From positions 9,571,928 through 9,635,927 of the forward strand of contig NC_073308.1 in NCBI RefSeq assembly GCF_027595985.1: DNA of 64,000 bases. The letters run 5' to 3'. The DNA is from Sorex araneus. Lineage: Eukaryota; Chordata; Mammalia; Eulipotyphla; Soricidae. Shown here in pieces: positions 1 to 10,847 of the stretch; the stretch's first letter is position 1, and every line of letters starts with the position of its first letter. A program made the position numbers and the translations under genes. Below the pieces are notes generated by a model that made no database searches, was not told where the DNA came from, and was given only the letters and a program-made list of their open reading frames with translations.

Positions 1-784
1 GTGAGTTGAATTCCTTTAAAACCAGCAAATTGTCTTTCACCCAGGGCCAAGGCAGGTCTCTCAGATGGTAAATCTCTTTAGTGGCCAAAGATTTGCTCCA
101 AAAGCTCCTTCTGAGTCAGCTGATATGGGATCTGACTTGTTAGCTCCTGGAACTGGGTCCCCTAGGCTAAAGAATTCAGCAGATCCAAATCAAAATTCTT
201 CCCTTAGGTCTGTCCACAATACACCCATCTAAATTCTTGAATCGGTTTAAAATCAACAGTCTTCCTCGGCCCCTGCGGCCCCATGGCTGCTTTTCCCAAA
301 GGATGACAGTCTTTAAACAGAAAAGTGACATAGGATAATAAAGCTTTGGATGACGAAGTACTCCTCTTAATATACAAACACCTCTATTCAGACAGTAATT
401 TCAAAACCAGGAGATGTTCCTTTTTTGAAGGACACTTTCCAGGATCCAGTCCTGGAATTCTGAGTGCAGGCTCAGGAATCTGACTGCTTAATGGCCCATT
501 CCCCATGGTAATTTTGATGATCAGGCTTGGAATCCACACCTTAGGCAGAATTTCTGGCATCCGGGAGAAAGGGCAGGGTGCCCATGTTTCGATTTGCCTG
601 CTCTCTTTGATGGGAGGAAGGCCTATAGTAACACAATCCTTACCTTCTCAGCCACCCAACGGGAAGTAGCTCAGAGTCCAGATCTGGGTAGGGTATAGAG
701 AATGGCCCTGGTGAGCAATTGAAGGTTAAGTGGCATTGCACTTGACTAAATTGTGCTCATAGCACAAGATCATACTATTATCAT
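1..784. other. Unannotated sequence, no feature recognised
   Basis: No open frame, splice-flanked exon, repeat or RNA gene could be supported here. The sequence has neither the SINE B-box nor L1-like motifs. It may be unique intronic or intergenic DNA. Confidence 0.5.
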
Positions 785-862
785 CTCTATTTTTTTTTTT
801 AACAAAAGAGAAACTGAAGCAGAGAGTTTAATTTGCCAAGGTCAAATAACTAACCTAGGATT
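785..862 (-). repeat. MIR fossil SINE fragment
   Basis: The stretch 'gagaaactgaagcagagag' followed by 'gccaaggtcaaataactaac' matches the reverse complement of the conserved MIR core and tRNA-related 3' part (family knowledge: the usual form is 'gaggaaactgaggc...gcccaaggtcac'). It is heavily diverged, as expected for an ancient mammalian SINE. Confidence 0.6.
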
Positions 863-867
863 TTAAA

Positions 868-968
868 TTTGTCTCTTTGTGGGCTATGCCTCTGGTGCTT
901 GTAGAGACCACGTGGTGCTGGAATTAAACTTGGGCCTCGTGCACACCAATTATTCTCTCCAGTCCATT
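868..968 (-). mobile_element. Degraded tRNA-derived SINE (soricid type)
   Basis: The order 'accacgtggtgctggaatt', 'aacttgggcctcgtgc' and 'attctctccagtcc' parallels the reverse complement of the window's abundant SINE: body, decayed B-box, then the 5' 'ggggctggag' end. It is truncated and diverged. Confidence 0.55.
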
Positions 969-1484
969 GAATTGTCTCCATAGCTTCCTCTTTCAGGTGT
1001 CTAGCCTGGCTCCAGACTCTAAGGAGCTCTCAAATTAGGAGGAAAGATCCCCACCCCACAGCAGGAGCATGTGCCCCTTCGGAGTGCAGGGATACAGAGC
1101 TCTGTGGAATAAAAGTCAAATCAACTGGCCTTGATCCTTTTCCAGGTCATGTTCTCGCTTCCATGCAGGGGGTTTCTCAAACTTCGCAACCCAAATATTT
1201 GAGGCACAGTGCCGAGACAGAGGAGCATCTCTGGGTCTTCACCCTCCCATAGTACTTGGATGTTAAGTGGTGCCCTAGGACAAGACTGCAGGCAAGGCTG
1301 GGGTTAAGCCTGGCCACAAACACAGAAGAAATCCTGAGACATTATATTCTTCTATAAACAAAGCATGTTTTATATTTTCAAAGGAATGTTTAGAAGGAAT
1401 CTTACCAATGTTCTCATTGTAAATTAGTACTATTTTATAAGTGACTCCTAGAATATGTGTGTTTATAGGAGAGGAGAGAAAGAG
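969..1484. other. Unannotated sequence
   Basis: No gene or repeat family is recognised between the SINE fragment and the TG/CG tract. Confidence 0.45.
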
Positions 1485-1537
1485 ACAAAGATAGAGTGTA
1501 TGTGTGTGTGCGTGTGTGTGTGCGCGCGCGCGCGTAA
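1485..1537. repeat. Alternating TG/CG microsatellite
   Basis: An imperfect (TG)n run passes into about five CG dinucleotides ending near 1534. This alternating purine-pyrimidine tract has Z-DNA potential. The uninterrupted CG dinucleotides are notable outside a CpG island. Confidence 0.9.
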
Positions 1538-1783
1538 GAGAGGGGGTTTATATATCACAAGGTTAACTATTCTGGTCTCACATTAATTATTAGTTGGTCT
1601 CACTTATTACTAGTTGACTCACCCACCCCTTCTTGGTCACTTGCTGTGGACACAAGAAATCACCACAGAATCCTGCACTCCAGGGTAGGCTGACTGGCCA
1701 GTCAGATCCAGGCCAACCTTTCTCTTCCCAGGAAGCCTAAAGGTGGGTCTTTCTAATATCCTTTTGTTACAGGCAGGTAGACA

Positions 1784-1788
<5 letters not shown>

Positions 1789-1826
<38 letters not shown>

Positions 1827-1830
1827 TTGT
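1789..1830. repeat. (TG)n microsatellite
   Basis: TG dinucleotides are pure through 1819, then the run continues imperfectly. The reverse strand reads as a His-Thr low-complexity frame, which is not a gene. Confidence 0.95.
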
Positions 1831-2275
1831 GGGGTGGGGGGCCACAGCTGGGCACTTGGCTCTGAGTATTTCAGGAAATAAGAAAAATAAATTAAAAAAT
1901 TAAAAAAAAATTAGTTGCCTTCTCATTACTTCTGAAGTAGCCCTGAAACCAGAAGACCTCACTCTCCTTGAAATGCAAATATTGAGCTCTTTGGAGATGC
2001 AGAAAATGAGGGGTCATTCAATAAAAGTGGATCCACTCAGCAAAGGAAAAACAGAAGAGAAACAAAAGGCTGTGACAAGAATTTGGAAAAGACAATCAAA
2101 AGACTCTTCCCCATGGATAAAGCCCCAGGCAATGAAGAATGCCTCAGACACAGGCAGTTTTGGAAAGGGCTTACTAATAAAGGCAGTTTTATACAGAAAG
2201 ATTTGGGTGTGTTCTCCATCTTGGTGGTCTCCACATCTCAACCTGACATGTGTTCTTCTTTCTAAAGTTTTTATC

Positions 2276-2560
2276 TTTTAAGATTTAGTGATTTACAATG
2301 CAATCAATAGTGGTTTCTCCTGCCTATAATTCCAACACCACACTGATCACCCTTACTCTTCCACGGAAACACAGTTGTGTAGGTCAGTGGGCCCTTTGCT
2401 GACCTTGCTGTGTATCTTTAAATCCCACATCTGAGAGAGCTTATTCTGGATCTGTCCCTGTCCTCTGACTGACTTCACTCAGCATCGTCGCCTCTAGCCC
2501 ACCGTATCTAAGCCTGGAAACAACCAGTGTTGGCAGGTTGTGTTATTCTTTTGATTTGCT
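2276..2560 (-). mobile_element. Degraded L1 3' end
   Basis: The segment is a diverged version of the L1 3' tail seen at 26505-26727 and 59685-61338, in the same orientation. It includes a decayed 'gactgacttcactcagcat', corresponding to 'tctgactcatttcacttagcat' in the younger copies (the reverse complement of the ORF2 C-terminus). No reading frame survives. Confidence 0.5.
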
Positions 2561-4117
2561 TTATGGAACAGTCTCTGTCTTGGAAAGTTGCCCACTTCTC
2601 AGTCTGAAATTTATACTCTGCTCTCTCCTCTGTGGAGAATCTCACATCTCTCCTGAAAATTAAGTCTCTAACTTCCTCTAAGCAAAACTGTTTTACTTCG
2701 CTTCTGGTATCCTCCTAAAATTTTTTTCTGTGAGAAAAATGAGAATCTTCGAACCCTGGGCAGAGGTTAAGACTGGTCTTTCTTTTCCTCAAAGAGCAGC
2801 TCCTTTCCAGTCTGACACCACAGCTTCCTGAGAGTCCAGGTGCTCACCATGGAGCAAGAGTGGATGTCAGACACAGCCTGATGGATGCTGGGGGCTGATG
2901 CGACTAGTCCAGACCCTCCAGGTCTGGGATGGGCTGACAGTGGGTGAGATGTTCAGGAATCTTTCCCTGTTCTCAGAGTGGGGTTCTCCTCTATCACGGA
3001 TGGTGTCAGTCACTCTGACCTATTTGGGAATTTCTGGACTGTTCAGATTTGTTTATTCTTCCACAGACAATGCTTAGTCTCTGCTGTGTCCCTTGGGTCA
3101 GCTCAGTACTGGGGAGGCAAAGACAGACATAAGAAGTAAGAAGCAGAAGGGCAACAAGGATGGCTAGGGCTCCAGGGCCCTCTACTCTGACGGCTTAGGT
3201 GAGGGCACATGAACCCTGTGCATACTGCTTGGGAGAAAGTGGTGCCGGCTCTCAGTCAGAGCTATTAGGGAGGAGGGGCAGCAGGGCTGTGCACATTCTG
3301 GACCTGTGTACTGTGTACTCTAGGGACCTTGGAATGCAGAGACAGATGCACGGGATTCTGTTCAGATTACATCTGGCTGCAAGAACATAAGACCTGGCTA
3401 GCAGAGGCTCACCAATGAGTCCCAGATGCGCATTTCTCCAGAACCCCAGATCCATTCAGTGAACAGGATTTCTCTCTTTCCACTATGTGATCATCGCGTT
3501 TGTCCTCAGACTTTCTGACTCTGCCTTCAAAGATGAGGCCAGGAAAGGACAGGGCCCTGCTTTCAGCAACGAGAGGCACCTTGACACTGTGCCTGGGGAC
3601 GGTGAAGATGGAGCACCTTTTGATTTGCAGTCTGCTCTCAGGGGGACCAGCAGGTGGGGAACCTCTGCCCCACTTTGGAGACAATATGGATAGGTGAACT
3701 AACCATTCATCTGATGCAGGCCCAGTGTTGGGCACTGCCTGGGGGTGAAGTAGGAGACTGTAGGTCCTGTGATTGCATTGTGGTGTCCATATTTCTCTTA
3801 AGTTACATTTTTTAGGTGGGTCACTGGGAGGTCACCCTTGGACATCAACCTTCTTTGGCAATAGTTTCAGCCTCAGAAATTAGTGTTACCCAAGATTGCC
3901 CTCCCTCCTGGTAGTAGACCACATTAAATGACCACTCCATGTGCTCTGAACTTACTTATGCAGGTGTGGTGGAGGTGCTTACCAAATGGGGGGCTGCCAC
4001 TTTACATCTCTGTCAACTTTCATTTTTCAAGGTATGAAACTTGTTATTTCCATATTGAAGGACTACCTGGTATTAACATGCACTCAGAAACCAGGCTCCC
4101 TGGGTCCATTTTGGCTG
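2561..4117. other. Mostly unannotated sequence; possible old L1 debris near 3.9-4.1 kb
   Basis: Several short open frames occur around 3199-3735 on both strands, but none has a recognisable domain or convincing splice context. The stretch around 3960-4090 vaguely resembles reverse-oriented L1 ORF2. I could not support a specific call. Confidence 0.4.
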
Positions 4118-4123
4118 CACTTG

Positions 4124-5171
4124 TGTAGGATTACATAGCCTCAGGTAGTTTAGGTTTATTGGGTTACTCCTGTCACAGTGCTCCCATTCCTCTGTGTTTA
4201 TTTGTAGCTTCTTTCTTAGTGTTCTGTTGACTTGCAAATATTGTTTTTCTTTTCTCCTTGAGTCCTTTGCATAGTTTATTCAGAGCAATGTCCTTTTTGT
4301 ATGGACACAGGAAGACTTAGCAAATGCTATGCTTTGTAACCTGGGAGTCATTTGACTCTACATGATATTTTCCTTCTGGGCATCTGTTCTCTAGACCTAA
4401 GCCTCAGCTGCCCTTACTTCCTAGCACCCCCAAAAGCAGGGTCCCGACGAAGGACGGACGGGACGGACCCAGGGCATGCGATGAGTTGTGTGCTACCTTT
4501 GCATCGAGATGGGCCTGGCCAGAGTGCCTAATGCTTAACTATAAATTAAGAGCTGGGTCATAGATACATGCTGTCATGATCCAAACAGTGATAACTAGAT
4601 TCGGACCCTGCTAGGGTTAGGAATGATTAATCTGGCCTGAGTGCTACAGTCTGAGCCTGTGGCAAGATGTTGCCAGGAGAGCTGCCTTGCAAGCCTCAAT
4701 GCTATGTCCATACAAAAATAACTAGTATTCAGATGTGAATAAATTCTTGGACTAAGGAAAGAAGAAAAAACCTTAAGAGGTATTTCACCTGTGGGCCCTC
4801 AGGTAAAATACCTCTTAAGGTTTTTTCTTATGTTGATTTTGCTTCCTGGATGTGTGTAGCCCAGAGGGCAAGGAGGAGAGAGACAAGTGGGGGAGAGACT
4901 AGAGAAGGAGACAAGAGGCTGCAGTAGATCCAGAGAGAGGACCGAGCTAGGAGTGCGGGAGATGAGAAAGATGGAAGATTGAATAAACGGTAATTAATCA
5001 GCACTCAGTTTGGTCCTCGTTCTTCCTTCGCCTGTCCTTGGCCAATGGCCATCCCGATCCAGCTCATACACAGCGATTCCAGAGCACCGAATGCGGGCAG
5101 TGAGACAGAGCGCCCGGAGAACCCGAGAGTGCACACGCCCGTCGGCGTGCTTTAGTGTTTAGTGTTTTACA
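4124..5171 (+). mobile_element. Solo LTR, copy 1 (class II ERV-like)
   Basis: The element starts TGTAGGA and ends TTTTACA (TG...CA termini). It is bounded by perfect 6-bp direct repeats CACTTG at 4118-4123 and 5172-5177, which is a TSD. Six-base duplications are typical of class II (beta-type) retroviral integration, so that class is inferred. A second copy of the same family lies at 53587-54623. The plus orientation is set by an AATAAA at 4982-4987 followed by a putative R/U5 segment of about 180 bases. No primer-binding site, internal region or viral frame is adjacent, so this is a solo LTR left by LTR-LTR recombination. One segment (4762-4829) has been rewritten into a hairpin. Confidence 0.88.
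4762..4829. repeat. 29-bp-arm hairpin inside solo LTR copy 1
   Basis: Arms 4762-4790 and 4801-4829 are reverse complements at 28 of 29 positions, around a 10-base loop (4791-4800). The sister LTR at 53587-54623 keeps only the left-arm sequence (aaaaaaaccttaagag) and has unrelated sequence where the right arm should be. The palindrome is therefore specific to this copy. Confidence 0.9.
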
Positions 5172-5177
5172 CACTTG

Positions 5178-5895
5178 CATGTGCATTTGGAGACCAGGGG
5201 TGCCGTGAATTCATAGACTCACAGAAGGTTCAGGCATTCAGAGAAGGTGAGGATTGAGCAGTGGGTTGGAACTTGGGGCTCTGGAGACAGAAGGAGAGGG
5301 AGAGCATGATGTGTAACAGGAAGGTCTCAAAAGAGCTGGGATCTGAAAGCAGAACACAGGCCCAGACTCACTCCTTCCATTTCACAGTCTCTCCCTCCAC
5401 TGTAGAGCTGTGAGAGTGGACCTCTGCTCATGCTTCCAACATTCAGCAAGTCTGGAAATGCAATTTTTCAGTGTAAGGAATAGAAATAAAATAACCTAGT
5501 CATCGCCTGCTACATTTTCTAATCTAGGCATGCAAAATTATCTCGGTTGTCATGGCCAAGACCTTTGTGGCGATGACAAACATTAAGAAATCTTGTTCCA
5601 GGAACAGAGGCAGCACACTCGTACCAGGACCAGCCCCTCCCCCACCAGTGCTGGTAAGGAAACAGTCACTCCTGGCCTCTGAATGCTTTCTTCTCAGTTC
5701 ACTTGGCTTAGGATGATTGTTTTAAAATTTGAGATACATTTGGATGGGTAAGCATGGAAAATTTGTGATTTCCTTCCAGATTATTGCTGCATACTTAGTT
5801 TTTATTCAAATTCTTGAAAACTCAAAGTTATGGTCTGTGAAGTGGGGAGTGTCTGAGTGAGCTTCTGGACCAGACTTGAGCATCTTTAATTCAGA
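5178..5895. other. Unannotated sequence
   Basis: No gene or confidently recognised repeat is seen between the LTR TSD and the MIR-like region. Confidence 0.45.
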
Positions 5896-5995
5896 TGATC
5901 CACCTTGAGGTTAAGGGAACAATGTGAGGGTGGAAAACTTAGGTTGAGGAAGCCCAGTTTTCTAGCTGTGAGATCTTGGTTGGGCACATTTACAA
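5896..5995 (+). repeat. Possible MIR fossil
   Basis: 'tagctgtgagatcttggttgggca' resembles the MIR segment usually written 'tagctgtgtgaccttgggca'. The match is short and the boundaries are approximate. Confidence 0.35.
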
Positions 5996-6539
5996 AAGCT
6001 TCTACAGAAGTTATGAACATGCAATTTATTTGGTCACCAATGTGCATTTCCTGATGCATTCTGGATGCCAGAATGCAGAAACGAGGGACTGCGTGTCCCT
6101 ATTAGTCCCGACTTCACACTGCTGGCTCTGGTCTGAGGGCACCTGTGGTTTAGTGCAGTCAGTTTCTTTCCAGCACTGGTCTTTGGAGCAGTGCTGGCCA
6201 TGGAAAGGTTGAAAATCACTGACCTACCTCCTTGGTTACAATAGCCTGTCTATGTGCAGGGCAAGTACCCTTCATGGGTGCCAACAGGCTGAAGAATGCT
6301 GGTCTAGTAGAGGGTTTCTCAAAGTGGGAGAAACAGCCCTTTAAGCCTAGGTTGGGGTCATGCAGGAGTGAGCCAGAGAGAAAGAAGTAGCCTCTGATGC
6401 AGTTGGGGGGTGGGGTGGCACTTTCTATTTGGTCCTTTAAGAAAGTATATTTTTCTTAAATATAGTTTTAGGGCAGTAGGTCACCAAAGTTTGGAAGCCT
6501 GGAGGTCTGGTGGAAGAGTCAATACTATTACAGAGGAGT

Positions 6540-6655
6540 TGGAAATTAGTAACTCCTTTCTGGTTCCTATTGTGTTCTATCCTGACTAACTTGGGCAAGT
6601 CACTAGGAATTTAAGTCAGTTTCATCATCTGCAAAATGGAAAAGTACTATCCCTG
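6540..6655 (+). repeat. MIR fossil SINE
   Basis: 'cttgggcaagtcacta' followed by 'cagtttcatcatctgcaaaatgga' is the diagnostic MIR 3' core, in plus orientation. Confidence 0.7.
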
Positions 6656-7082
6656 CACTGTTTTCAGGCAGGACCCACTAGTGGTGACTTCTCACCCCGG
6701 AAGAGCTGGCTGCTGCCTGCCCTCCTGCTCAGAGCTTCTTTCTAACTGGGCATGGCCTGCTCCTGGCCAGCCACATTCTGCTTGGATGCCCTCTGCTTAC
6801 TTGTGGTATGGGATGGGTAGGTGGGTGGCCAACATATCAGGTGGCACCCAAGGGCTGTTTGCAGTGCTGAGCGCTGTGGCTACCATGCTCTGGACTGTGA
6901 GGTCCTGGGGGCAGAAACTGTTGCTCCTGACTGCAAAACTATCCCTGAAAGTTCATTTTAAGAAACTAAGTGATTTCTAAACTTCCCCCTGCCCCCTCCC
7001 TCCAGTAAGCAGGACCTCTATCACAACCATCAGTCTTAGGAACACAGGTGAGTAGATTGTCAGCTACAGGCAGGCAGGCGAG
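6656..7082. other. Unannotated sequence with a possible L2 scrap
   Basis: Around 6890-6940, 'tggactgtgaggtcctggggg' resembles the L2 3' end ('gactgtgagctcc...gagggcag'). The 114-codon open frame at 6636-6980 starts inside the MIR and has no domain I recognise. Confidence 0.35.
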
Positions 7083-7345
7083 GTGTGTGTGCTGTGCATG
7101 TATGGAACAGTGCATGCTTGTGGATCAGTGTGTGTGTGTGTGTGTGCATGTGTGTGATATGTGTGCCTGCGTGTGTGGTGGGTGTATGGGTGTGTGCATG
7201 CACGTGCACTTGAGTGTAGGTGTTGATGTGTGTGTGCTTGTGCGTGTGTGCATGTGTATGCAGGAATGTGTACGTGTGTACTTATGTGTTAATGGATGTG
7301 CGCGTGTGAGTACATGGTTTTGCGAGCGCGTATGCCTGTGCACGT
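7083..7345. repeat. GT-rich simple-repeat tract left of the CpG island
   Basis: About 260 bases of irregular TGTG/TGCG units with CATG interruptions. Both strands read as low-complexity open frames (Cys/Val on plus, His/Thr on minus), which are artefacts of the repeat. It lies directly beside the CpG island. Confidence 0.85.
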
Positions 7346-7369
7346 GTGTGGTCCTAGCTTCCGGGAAGC

Positions 7370-8000
7370 GGTGATTTGTGCGCAAACCGCCGGTGACCCC
7401 TGAGAGCCAGCTGCTCTGTACCCCAGGGTTCGGGTTTCCACTTGGTCCCTGCGGGAGGGCCGGGCCCTTGGCCTGGGTCCCCCAGGAAATGTGCGCTTTG
7501 TTCGGGCACCACGGCCAGGTGCCCGCGGCCAGAACGCGGCCGGCGGCGATTGCGAGCGCTGCCTCGAGGGGGCCCTGCGGGGGCGCGGGCGGCTGGCCAG
7601 GAGGACGGGCCTGCGCGCCGCCCGCCCGCCCGCCCGCCCGGCCCAGCCGCTGCGGCCATCGCCCCGCGGGACGGCGCGGCTCGTGCAGGTACCGGGCGGC
7701 TCTTTGTTCCGGGGGCGCGGGCTGGCGGCGGGGGGCGCGGGCTGGAGGCGGCGGGTACGGGGCGCGGGGCGCGGGGCGCGGGCAGCCGGGCTGGAGGCTG
7801 CGGGCGCGGGTCGGGGCGCGGGCTGGAGGCGGCGGGCGCGGGTCGGGGCGCGGGCTGGAGGCGGCGGGCGCGGGTCGGGGCGCGGGCTGGAGGCGGCGGC
7901 GCGGGGCGCGGGCCCGAGTGCAGACCTGGGTCCCGCCGCAGCCTGACACGTCCGAGGAGCGGGGTCGGGGCCCGCCCTGATTCGAAAGTACGCGGCGGGA
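7370..8000. promoter_or_regulatory. CpG island, candidate promoter
   Basis: This is the most CpG-dense and GC-rich segment in the window, in contrast with the CpG-poor DNA around it. It is a plausible promoter or first-exon region. A possible donor (gtgcag|gtaccg, near 7687) lies in its centre, but no coding exon can be recognised. Long open frames on both strands (up to 312-322 codons) are Pro/Arg/Ala/Gly-rich consequences of GC content. The island also contains a GC-rich minisatellite with many GGG runs on the plus strand. A regulatory role for the gene at 55.2 kb is possible on strand and order, but unproven. Confidence 0.7.
7722..7905. repeat. GC-rich minisatellite, about 32-bp unit
   Basis: Units built from 'gggcgcgggctggaggcggc' plus 'gggcgcgggtcg' recur, with three near-identical copies at about 7800-7895 and decayed copies before them. 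Runs of three or more G occur every few bases, giving strong G-quadruplex potential on the plus strand. Confidence 0.85.
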
Positions 8001-8051
8001 AGGGACTCGTGATCTCCAATCCCCTTCTCAGGGCATGGATGTGGGCTCGGA

Positions 8052-8340
8052 CCCCAACTCCGCACACACGCTCACACACGCGCTCACAGTCCCCCCAACC
8101 CCCCAACACACACACACACACGCGGGCACCCCCCCCCAATACACACCCCCTCAACACCCCGCCAACACCCCCCCAACACACACGCCCGACACACACGCAC
8201 ACGCACGCGCGCGCGGACACCCCCAACACCCCCCCCAACATACACCCCACAGCACACACTCCCAACACACACACAAACACAAACACGCGCACACACGCAG
8301 TCCCTCCCCCCCACACGAGCATGCACTCACACGCACACTT
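8052..8340. repeat. CA/CCCCAACAC-rich simple-repeat tract right of the CpG island
   Basis: An irregular array of (CA)n, (CG)n, CCCCAACACC and ACACGC units. It mirrors the GT-rich tract at 7083-7345 on the other side of the island. Open frames on both strands here are low-complexity artefacts. Confidence 0.9.
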
Positions 8341-8884
8341 TGATCTTCAGACTTCTTGTGTTTCCCCCCACTCCTGGTGACATGAAAACCGTCTCCCAGG
8401 CGGCAGGAAGACGCTGGAAATGTGACTGTGGAAGTTAGGGCCAGGCCACCCGGCCTTCCGGGGCACCTTTGGGCATTTCTTGGTTAAGTTCCCTGTAGGC
8501 GCTTCCTCTCCGCAATGGAAGCTTTTTGGATGCGCTGCAGTTCTGCTTATAAAAGATACCTGCTTGTGCTCCAGACTCTTCCCTTTCTGGGACCTAGGAG
8601 GTCATATTTGCAAATCAATCAACAAGTACTAAGAAAGGCATTCCTGCGGGCTGGCTGGGAGGGATGGGGCGGCGCTTCCAGCCCGGGGCTGAGGAGAGAT
8701 GCCTCTGTGAGCGCAGCTGCCGCCGGAATCTGGCAGGAGGCCAGGCTCCGGCCTCAGAGGCAGAGTAGTAATATCACAAAGTAATGCTGACCTTCGGACG
8801 AAGTGATAGCGTGGCAATAGCCCCTCCGCTCTTTGCTCGTGCTGAAGGCCTTGCGTGTATTCACTCTTGCATGTTCGTGCAAAT
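8341..8884. other. Unannotated flank of the CpG island
   Basis: No repeat family is recognised. Short open frames (8515-8784 plus, 8629-8889 minus) lack recognisable domains. This could hold part of an unidentified 5' exon, but I see no supported splice structure. Confidence 0.4.
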
Positions 8885-10839
8885 AACAACCCTTTAAAAA
8901 AATTTATTATTTTTTATTAGTGAATCACCCTGAGGGTACAGATACAGACTTACATATTTTCGTGTTTGTGTTTCAGCCATACAATGCTCGAGTACCCATC
9001 CCTCCACCAATGCCCATTCTCCACCACCAATGATCCCAGTATCCCTCCCTCCCTCCGACCCATCCCCCCCAACCCACCCTGCCTCTGTGGCAGGGCATTC
9101 CCTTTTGTTTTCTCTCTCTCCTTTTGGGTATTGTGGTTTGCAATAGAGGTATTGAGTGGCCAACCTGTTCAATTTATAGTCTACTTTCAGCACTCATCTC
9201 CCATCCTGAGCAGGTTCTCCAGACCCCCTTTACTTGGTGTTCCCTCCTCTATCTGAACTGCCTTTTCCCCAGCATGTGAGGCCAGCTTCCAAGCTGTGGA
9301 GCAAACATCCTGGTACTTATTTGTACTATTCTTGGGTGTTAGTCTCTCATTCTGTTCTTTTATATTCCACAGATGAGTGCAATCTTTCTATGTCTGTCCC
9401 TCTCTTTCTGACTCATTTCACTTAGCATGATACATTCCATGTTGATCCACTTATATGCAAAGTTCAAGACTTCATCTTTTCTAACAGCTGAATAGTATTC
9501 CATTGTGTAGATGTACCAAAGTTTCTTTAACCAGTCATCTGTTGTTGGGCGCTCAGGTTTTTTCCAGATTCTGGCTATTATAAACAGTGCTGCGATAAAC
9601 GTACAAGTGCAGATGTCATTTTGACTATACTTTTTTGACTCTCCGGGATATATTCCCAGAAGTGGTATTGCTGGGTCAAATGGGAACTCAATTTCTAATT
9701 TTTTGAGAAGCGTCCATATTGTTTTCCAAAAAGGCTGAACAAGTCGACATTCCCACCAGAACAGTGAAGGAGGGTCCCTTTCTCCCCACATCCATGCCAA
9801 CACTGGTTTCTTTTGTTCTTTTGGATGTGTGCCAGTCTCTGTGATGTGAGGTGGTATCTCATTGTTTTGATCTGCATCTCCCTGATGATTAGTGATGAAG
9901 AGCATTTTTTCATGTGCCTTTTGGCCATTTGTATCTCTTCCTTGGGAAAGTTTCTGTTCATTTCTTCACCCCATTTTCTGAAGGGGTTGGATGTTTTCTT
10001 CTTGTAGAGTTCAACCAGTGCTTTATATAGCCTTGATATCAACCCCTTATCAGATGGGTATTGGGTGAATATCCTTTCCCATTCTGTAGATTGTCTTTGT
10101 ATTCTGGTCACTGTATCTTTTGCAGTGCAGAAGCTTCTTAGTTTAATATAGTTCCATTTGTTTATCTCTGTTTCCACTTTGTTGGTCAGTGGTGCGTCAT
10201 CTTTGAAAATAACTTTAGCTTCAATGTTGTGGAGGGTTTTGCTGACCTTGTCTTCAATGTACCTTATGGATTGTGGTCTGATGTTGAGGTCTTTGATCCA
10301 TTTTGATCTGAATTTTGTGCATGGTGCTGGGTCGAGGTCTAAGCCCAATCTTTTGCATGTGGCTGTTCAATTATGTCAGCACCATTTGTTAAAGAGGCTT
10401 TCCTTGCTCCACTTCACATTTCTTGCTCCCTTATCAAAGATTAGATGATCATACATTTGGGGTTGTATGTAGGGATATACCACCACCCTGTCCCATTGGT
10501 CTTCGGCTCTGCCTTTGTTCCAGTACCATGCTGTTTTAATTGTTACGGCTTTGTAGTAGAGTTTAAGGTTGGGAAGGGTGATGCCTCCCATTGTCTTTTC
10601 CCCCAAGAATTGTTTTAGCTATCTGTGGGCGTTTGTGGTTCCATATGAATTTCAGGATTGCTTGATCCATTTCTTTGAAGAATGTCATGGGTATCCTTAT
10701 AGGGATCGCGTTGAATCTGTATAATGCTTTGGGGAGTATTGCCATTTTGACAATGTTGATTCTCCCTATCCATGAGCAGGGGGTGTGTTTCCATTTTCTC
10801 ATGTTCTCTTTTATTTCATGGAGTAGCATTTTATAGTTT
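8885..10839 (-). mobile_element. L1 3' half: ORF2 C-terminal part and 3' UTR, interrupted by a nested repeat
   Basis: Read on the minus strand, this holds the ORF2 C-terminal region in broken frames (10829-10563, 10606-10376, 10348-9695 and 9905-9360), then a 3' UTR ending in an A-rich tail at 8885-8910. Recognisable L1 signatures include WYIYTMEYYSAV near 9500 and 'IFTQYPSDK' near 10060. Frame shifts separate the blocks, so no protein can be made. The element continues upstream on the other side of the composite repeat at 10848-11444. It is 5'-truncated within the reverse-transcriptase domain. Confidence 0.93.
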
Positions 10840-10847
10840 TCTTTGTA

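Noticed and set aside
1973-2281. 102-codon plus-strand frame
   Set aside because: It overlaps open frames on the other strand, has no domain, and ends at an L1 remnant.
7125-8380. Long overlapping open frames (up to 322 codons) on both strands through the CpG island
   Set aside because: Frames are open because of extreme GC content and dinucleotide repeats. Products are Pro/Arg/Ala/Gly or His/Thr low complexity, with no recognisable domain.
9360-10829. L1 ORF2 fragments as a functional reverse transcriptase
   Set aside because: Frames are broken, the endonuclease and ORF1 are absent, and a 597-bp repeat interrupts the element.
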